From an uncultured Oscillochloris sp. (lineage in GTDB: Bacteria; Chloroflexota; Chloroflexia; Chloroflexales; Chloroflexaceae): a stretch of 8,762 bases of DNA. The stretch is taken from assembly GCA_903877345.1 (NCBI GenBank), contig CAIRDL010000065.1:1-8762 (forward strand). The letters are read 5' to 3'. Made by a program: the position numbers and the translations under genes. Positions 4,807 through 8,762 of the stretch are shown piece by piece (position 1 is the stretch's first letter; every line of letters starts with the position of its first letter). The notes below the pieces were generated by a model that saw only the letters and a list, made by a program, of their open reading frames with translations, ran no database searches and had not been told where the DNA came from.

Positions 4807-5919
4807 TCAGTTATGAGGTGTCTGACTCGAGGGGCGCGGCGTTGCTTCGTGCATGCCACTCGCCTTGGTACTTGCTGCCTCAGCGGGCGTGAGGGCGATG
4901 TGCTCCCGCCGCCGGATCACGCGCTCGGCCAGGGTTTGCACCACGGCGACGGCAGGCACGCCAAAGGCGATCCCGGTGATCCCCGCCAGTTTCCAACCGA
5001 CCAGCACAACAAAAAGCACCAGCCCTGGTGAAAGGCTCAGCACGCGCCCAAGCAGGCGCGGCTCGACAACGTAACCCATAATGTTTTGGCCGATAAGCAC
5101 CAAAATGACGGGCAAAATCGAGGCGGGCCAAGGCAAACTCAGCAGCAAAATGATCACGGTGAGGCCACCGCCCAGGATGCCGCCCAGATAAGGCAGCAAC
5201 CGGATCAGCGCGAGTGGGCCAATCCAAAGGATCCAACCGGGGGTCTGGAACGCGACCATCACCCCCAGACTGAGCGCCATGCCTAGCGCCCAAATCGCCA
5301 TTTGGCCGCGAATCGCCGCCGAATAGGTGCGGCGCACCTCATTGTAGAGCCGATTCGCCTCGTCCATCCAGCGCCCAGGCAAAAGAGCGCGGGCGATGGC
5401 GCGCAGCGAGTCATCGCCCGCCGACATCGCGGCCGCAACGCCGACCACAAGCAAAAACTGACCGCCGATGCTCAACATATCGAGCGACCAAGCAAGCACG
5501 GTGGGGCCGACTTGCTGAGCGAGTTCGCCGCTCTCGATAAAGCTAATCGTGGCGGGCGGCACGACAATGCGCTGCTCACGCAGCCAACCGAGGAAGCTGT
5601 CAATCTGGTGAGTGGTTTGCTCAATGGCAGCAGGCAGCGCTGCCGGGAGGGCGCTGGCTTGGGCGGCGACGGGCGCACTGAGGGCCGTCAGCACCAGCAA
5701 GATGCTCAGGTAGCCAAGCGTCCAAGCAAACGCCCGTTTCAACCGCTGGCTCAGGCGCTCGACCATTGGCTCAAGCAACAGGTTGAGCATCCAAGCAAAG
5801 CCAAAAATCGCCAACACATCGGCGACGCGGTCAAGCAGCGTGATGATCTGGCTCAGCAGCCACCATCCGGCGGCAACGCCAACGAGCGCGATGATGCTGT
5901 TCTGGAGCCGATTAGTCAT
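4807..5919 (-). CDS. AI-2E family transporter (PerM-like permease)
   Basis: A 370-residue integral membrane protein of the AI-2E/PerM/TqsA family, whose members export small molecules or, in some cases, act as sodium/proton antiporters. Hydrophobic segments lie near 6-27, 33-50, 68-88, 147-167, 205-224, 228-245, 250-283 and 298-328. The long soluble stretch about 90-145 and the C-terminal hallmarks PYLGGILGG (243-251) and VEPRLLGRVLSLSP (285-298) fit the family. The C-terminal tail from about 335 is charged and probably cytoplasmic. The frame is open further upstream, but that would overlap yigZ; the ATG at 5919 is 37 bases after the yigZ stop, with GGAG 12 bases upstream, rather far. It likely shares a transcript with yigZ. 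The substrate cannot be read from the sequence; autoinducer-2 is only the family's name. Confidence 0.88.
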   Translation of the reverse strand: MTNRLQNSIIALVGVAAGWWLLSQIITLLDRVADVLAIFGFAWMLNLLLEPMVERLSQRLKRAFAWTLGYLSILLVLTALSAPVAAQASALPAALPAAIEQTTHQIDSFLGWLREQRIVVPPATISFIESGELAQQVGPTVLAWSLDMLSIGGQFLLVVGVAAAMSAGDDSLRAIARALLPGRWMDEANRLYNEVRRTYSAAIRGQMAIWALGMALSLGVMVAFQTPGWILWIGPLALIRLLPYLGGILGGGLTVIILLLSLPWPASILPVILVLIGQNIMGYVVEPRLLGRVLSLSPGLVLFVVLVGWKLAGITGIAFGVPAVAVVQTLAERVIRRREHIALTPAEAASTKASGMHEATPRPSSQTPHN

Positions 5920-5956
5920 GATTTGGCTGATCTCCGAACACGTTCGACCTGAAACC

Positions 5957-6559
5957 TTACTCAATAATCGCCTGGCCCGCCGTGACCTCAGCAAGCGCGG
6001 CGGCGGCTTGCGTATAGGCGTCGGTGGGTACACTGGCGCTCAGGCGCACGGTAGCCCCGAACGTCTCGGCGTCAATGGTAGCCCCTGCATACTCAAGGGC
6101 GCGGCGGGCTGCGGCGTACGTCTCGTAACTTACTTGGGCGACGAGCGGGCAGCGTGTGACATGTTCGTTGCGGGGCAATGCGGCCAACACGGCGCGGGCC
6201 GCATCGCCATACGCCCGCACAAGGCCCCCAGTGCCGAGGAGCGTGCCGCCGAAATAGCGCGTCACCACCACCGTCACGTCGCCAAGATCGGCCCCGCGCA
6301 GGACGGCCAGCATCGGGCGACCTGCCGTACCCGCTGGCTCACCGGCGTCGCTTAGCCCCGCCGTGACGCTGGCCCCGTAGCCGATCAAAAAGGCATGACA
6401 GTGGTGAGTCGCATCAGGCAGTTCGGCTTTGATGCTTGCAACAAAAGCCCGTGCGCTTTCAACACTTGGGGTGTAGTCTGCGGTGCCGATGAAGCGCGAG
6501 TTGACGACGGTGATAGTAATGCGCGTGGTGGCGGCAGGAATGGGGTAGCGTAGGTTCAT
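5957..6559 (-). CDS. yigZ: YigZ/IMPACT family protein
   Basis: A 200-residue member of the conserved YigZ/UPF0029 family, related to the N-terminal domain of eukaryotic IMPACT. Its role in bacteria is not settled; the two-domain fold resembles RNA-binding domains of ribosome-associated proteins. Family features: NSRFIG (20-25), the signature DAGEPAGTAGRPMLAVL (71-87) and the UPF0029 stretch VVVTRYFGGTLLGTGGLV (97-114). A second ferredoxin-like domain occupies about 135-200. The start at 6559 gives a length close to E. coli YigZ (about 204 residues) and aligns MNLRYPIPAATT with the family's start. A longer reading from the ATG at 6637 would add 26 residues that look unrelated; neither has a clear ribosome binding site. 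It is the first gene of a probable operon with the permease. Confidence 0.9.
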   Translation of the reverse strand: MNLRYPIPAATTRITITVVNSRFIGTADYTPSVESARAFVASIKAELPDATHHCHAFLIGYGASVTAGLSDAGEPAGTAGRPMLAVLRGADLGDVTVVVTRYFGGTLLGTGGLVRAYGDAARAVLAALPRNEHVTRCPLVAQVSYETYAAARRALEYAGATIDAETFGATVRLSASVPTDAYTQAAAALAEVTAGQAIIE

Positions 6560-6660
6560 GGGTGTTTGGGGCTGTTGACGACTGTTGGCAGTGGTCAGCG
6601 GTTCGCACACAACGCAACTTGCAGGGTAGTGGCACATGAGGTTCTTGGTTGCCGGAGGCT

Positions 6661-6669
6661 ATTATAGCA
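6661..6669 (-). promoter_or_regulatory. Extended -10 promoter for yigZ
   Basis: On the minus strand the sequence reads TGCTATAAT: a perfect TATAAT preceded by the TG of an extended -10 element, which can work without a -35 box, and none is visible. Transcription would start near 6654, about 95 bases before the preferred yigZ start at 6559, or 17 bases before the alternative ATG at 6637. Confidence 0.5.
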
Positions 6670-6708
6670 AGGTGTACGCCATTTGGGGGCGGGGGCGCTC
6701 AGGGCTGT

Positions 6709-6886
6709 AGGGCTGATGCAACGTCGTTCGCCGTGGGGCTGATGAGCAGGAAGAACGAAATCTGGTAGCTTCGCGTCCGTTGGCTGAGCGTGTCGAAGCC
6801 AGCACTTAAGAAAACCTCGTTGCCAGACGAATGAGCCTCTCGGCGGGCGGTGGGGTTGGTACCACAGTGAACGTTGCATCAGCCCT
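6709..6886. mobile_element. 178-bp MITE-like element with perfect 16-bp inverted ends
   Basis: AGGGCTGATGCAACGT (6709-6724) is exactly inverted as ACGTTGCATCAGCCCT (6871-6886). The 146-base interior has no convincing gene and contains CTGAGCGTGTCGAAG (6784-6798), a variant of the 15-mer at 458-539. Its size, perfect ends and lack of coding fit a non-autonomous element, though no flanking target duplication is seen. It occupies most of the divergent spacer between yigZ and rpiA, so both promoters are squeezed to its outside. Confidence 0.55.
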
Positions 6887-6918
6887 GGGTGCGTGGTGCA
6901 GGCCCAAGTGCTTTCGGG

Positions 6919-6924
6919 TACAAT
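6919..6924 (+). promoter_or_regulatory. Possible -10 box for rpiA-glk
   Basis: TACAAT (5 of 6 to consensus) lies 51 bases upstream of the rpiA ATG, just right of the 6709-6886 element. No convincing -35 hexamer is found at the usual distance, so this is tentative. Confidence 0.3.
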
Positions 6925-6966
6925 AGGGGCGCTTTAGCAAACACCAGCGCTCGCTAACGAGCATAC

Positions 6967-6970
6967 GAGG
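6967..6970 (+). promoter_or_regulatory. Ribosome binding site of rpiA
   Basis: GAGG lies five bases before the ATG at 6976 and supports that start. Confidence 0.55.
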
Positions 6971-6975
6971 TTACA

Positions 6976-7683
6976 ATGGCGCACACACCACAAGATGAAC
7001 TCAAGCGCCGCGCTGCCGAACAGGCGGTCACGTTGATTCGGCCAGGCATGGTGGTTGGGCTGGGTTTTGGCAGCACCGCGCTCTTCGCGGTGCGGCGCAT
7101 CGGCGCACTGCTCGCCTCCGGTGAACTTAGCGGCATTGTGGGCGTGCCTTGCGCCGCCAAGACCGTTGAGGAGGCCCGCCGCTTGGGCATTCCCCTAACC
7201 ACCCTGGACGAACACCCGCAGGTCGATCTAACGATTGATGGAGCCGATGAGGTAGACCCGCAGTTCAACTTGATCAAGGGTGGCGGCGGCGCTTTGCTGC
7301 GCGAAAAGATGGTGGCCCAGGCCAGTCGCCGCGAGGTGATCATCGTAGACGAGTCTAAGCTCGTACCCGCCCTCGGCACTAGCTTTGCGCTGCCGGTAGA
7401 GGTGGTGGCCTTTGGTTGGGGTGCCTCGGCCCACTTCCTCACGGGGCTGGGTGCCCAAGTCACGCGCCGGCTCGCGGGCACGGAACCGTTCGTGTCGGAT
7501 CAGGGCAACTTCATTCTCGACTGTGCCTTTGGCCCAATGGCCGACCCGGCGGCCTTGGCGAGCCAACTGGAGCGGCGGGCGGGCATTGTTGAGCACGGCC
7601 TCTTTCTCGGCCTCGCGACCGATCTGTTTGTCGCCGCTGCCGATGGCGTGCGCCACCTCACCGTGCGCCCCGTTCTGAACTGA
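6976..7683 (+). CDS. rpiA: Ribose-5-phosphate isomerase A
   Basis: A 235-residue RpiA, which interconverts ribose 5-phosphate and ribulose 5-phosphate in the non-oxidative pentose phosphate pathway in the cytoplasm. Motifs: the phosphate-binding loop VGLGFGSTA (27-35), the active-site TIDGADEVD (86-94), KGGGGALLREK (101-111) with the probable catalytic base Glu110, DESK (125-128) and SDQGNFILD (174-182). The loop usually reads GxGTGST; here Phe31 replaces the first Thr, a departure worth noting although the remaining site is intact. Length is normal (E. coli RpiA has 219). It is followed after ten bases by glk, so the two form an operon that supplies phosphorylated sugars. Confidence 0.95.
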   Translation: MAHTPQDELKRRAAEQAVTLIRPGMVVGLGFGSTALFAVRRIGALLASGELSGIVGVPCAAKTVEEARRLGIPLTTLDEHPQVDLTIDGADEVDPQFNLIKGGGGALLREKMVAQASRREVIIVDESKLVPALGTSFALPVEVVAFGWGASAHFLTGLGAQVTRRLAGTEPFVSDQGNFILDCAFGPMADPAALASQLERRAGIVEHGLFLGLATDLFVAAADGVRHLTVRPVLN

Positions 7684-7693
7684 GAGCGAGCCT

Positions 7694-8683
7694 ATGCCGA
7701 TTCTGGCTGGCGATGTTGGTGGCACCAAGACGATTTGCGCTTTGTTCACGCGGGAAGCCGGCCCGCACGCGCCCCTTGCTGAAGCCACCTACCCAAGCGG
7801 ACAGTACACCAGCCTTGAGGCGGTCGTCAGGGCTTTCTTGGCCCGCTACCCCGCGCCGCTTGAGGCGGTGTGCTTCGGCGTCGCCGGGCCAGTCGTGGCA
7901 GGGCGGGCCGCGATCACCAATTTGCCGTGGGTGATTGAGGCTGAACAACTCGCGACGACCAGCGGGTGCGCCACGGTCTTCCTCATCAATGACCTGAAGG
8001 CCGTGGCCCAAGCGGTGCCCATCCTCGCGCCCGCCGATGTGGCGACGCTCAATATGGGCGCGCCGGTGACTGGCGGCTCCATCGCCGTGATTGCGCCCGG
8101 CACAGGTCTGGGTGAAGCGTTCCTCACCTGGGACAAAGGCCGCTACCGCGCCCATCCCTCCGAAGGCGGGCACGCCAGTTTCGCCCCGAACAACCCTACC
8201 GAAGCTGGCTTGCTCGCCTATATGCTAGAGCAGCACCATCACGTCAGCTACGAACGGGTCTGCTCGGGGTTGGGCCTACCCAATCTCTACGCCTATTTTC
8301 GCGACCGGGTCTTCAAGCAGGAGACACCACTTGTGACCGCCCAATTGGCGACGGCCACCGACCCGACGCCGATCATCGTCGGCGGGGCGTTGCATCCCAC
8401 TGCGCCCTGCCCCGTGTGTGTAGCGACCCTCGACTGCTTCCTGGACATCCTCGGCAGTGAGGCGGGCAATCTCGCCCTGAAGGTGCTTGCCACCGGCGGA
8501 GTCTACTTGGGCGGCGGCATACCCCCGCGCCTGCTGCCGCAGTTACGGGGCGAACGCTTCTTGCGCGCCATGCAGCACAAGGGGCGCTTCCGCCAATTGT
8601 TGGAGCAGGTGCCAGTACACGTCATCCTCAACCCGCAGGCCGGACTCTTCGGCGCGGCGGCGTATGCGATGCTCCACCTCTAG
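7694..8683 (+). CDS. glk: Glucokinase (Glk family)
   Basis: A 329-residue glucokinase of the E. coli Glk type (not the ROK-repressor type), which makes glucose 6-phosphate from glucose and ATP in the cytoplasm. Motifs in order: GDVGGTKT (6-13) for phosphate, FGVAGPV (61-67), TNLPWVI (75-81), the catalytic base Asp100 in INDLKAV, PGTGLGEA (135-142), glucose-contacting SEGGHASFAP (156-165) and the adenosine motif GGVYLGGGIPPRLL (268-281). Length is close to the family's usual 320. A cysteine-rich stretch, PCPVCVATLDC (238-248), could bind metal or be structural. The ATG at 7694 follows the rpiA stop by ten bases, with only a weak purine-rich site (GAGAGCGAG), so translation may depend on coupling to rpiA. 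Confidence 0.94.
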   Translation: MPILAGDVGGTKTICALFTREAGPHAPLAEATYPSGQYTSLEAVVRAFLARYPAPLEAVCFGVAGPVVAGRAAITNLPWVIEAEQLATTSGCATVFLINDLKAVAQAVPILAPADVATLNMGAPVTGGSIAVIAPGTGLGEAFLTWDKGRYRAHPSEGGHASFAPNNPTEAGLLAYMLEQHHHVSYERVCSGLGLPNLYAYFRDRVFKQETPLVTAQLATATDPTPIIVGGALHPTAPCPVCVATLDCFLDILGSEAGNLALKVLATGGVYLGGGIPPRLLPQLRGERFLRAMQHKGRFRQLLEQVPVHVILNPQAGLFGAAAYAMLHL

Positions 8684-8690
8684 CGATTGC

Positions 8691-8727
8691 AGATTTTAGA
8701 TTTTAGATTGCAGATTGCAGAATCTGC
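8691..8727 (+). repeat. AT-rich 26-bp repeat, copy 2, with hairpin
   Basis: 8691-8716 matches the reverse complement of 3516-3541 at 24 of 26 bases. The right part also forms a perfect hairpin: GCAGATT (8710-8716), loop GCAG, AATCTGC (8721-8727). It starts seven bases after the glk stop. It might help end transcription of rpiA-glk, but no run of T follows the stem, so it is not a standard intrinsic terminator. Confidence 0.75.
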
Positions 8728-8729
8728 TC

Positions 8730-8762
8730 CTTGCGGCTTTGCGGCTTTGCGGCTTTGCGTGA
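8730..8762. repeat. CTTTGCGG octamer repeat, cut by window end
   Basis: One shortened unit (8730-8736) is followed by CTTTGCGG (8737-8744 and 8745-8752) and CTTTGCGT (8753-8760), then GA. The order and final CTTTGCGTGA are the same as at 2742-2767, so this is probably the start of another copy of the dispersed repeat that continues beyond the window. Confidence 0.8.

Noticed and set aside
6560..6637. Longer YigZ starting at 6637
   Set aside because: The 26 extra residues do not resemble the family and make it longer than usual; still possible because the promoter lies upstream of both starts.
6595..6879. 94-residue minus-strand frame starting in the inverted end at 6871-6886
   Set aside because: It runs through the non-coding element and past the yigZ promoter, has no ribosome binding site and no recognisable domain.

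Overview
The window is GC-rich and codes densely on both strands. It looks like chromosomal DNA of a free-living bacterium. Gene content (a HipA-like kinase paired with a DUF3037 protein, a cysteine-free uracil-DNA glycosylase homologue, Glk-family glucokinase next to RpiA) and the many short non-coding repeats at gene borders resemble filamentous Chloroflexota. That placement is an inference from gene style, not from a marker gene. There are no rRNA, tRNA, CRISPR or transposase genes.

Layout. 1-294 is a tandem array of 20/21-bp units with a 124-bp higher-order period. 295-718 has no convincing gene and holds nested inverted repeats. 719-1591 (-) is an alpha/beta hydrolase and 1676-2653 (-) a PfkB sugar kinase, probably co-transcribed. 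A repeat-filled spacer separates these from the plus-strand genes 2814-3467 (uracil-DNA glycosylase superfamily), 3553-4335 (HipA-like kinase) and 4316-4699 (DUF3037); the last two overlap and are very likely translationally coupled. A ~105-bp repeat fills the convergent gap to the minus-strand pair yigZ (5957-6559) and AI-2E-type permease (4807-5919). A divergent spacer, mostly a 178-bp element with perfect 16-bp inverted ends, leads to rpiA (6976-7683) and glk (7694-8683), a tight two-gene operon. The window ends inside another dispersed repeat.

How the parts work together. Glk and RpiA supply glucose-6-phosphate and interconvert pentose phosphates, and the PfkB kinase probably phosphorylates fructose or a related sugar, so three of nine genes serve sugar-phosphate entry. 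The remaining genes are housekeeping or poorly characterised. The least understood parts are the kinase/DUF3037 pair and the dispersed repeat family, several copies of which start or end at a stop or start codon.
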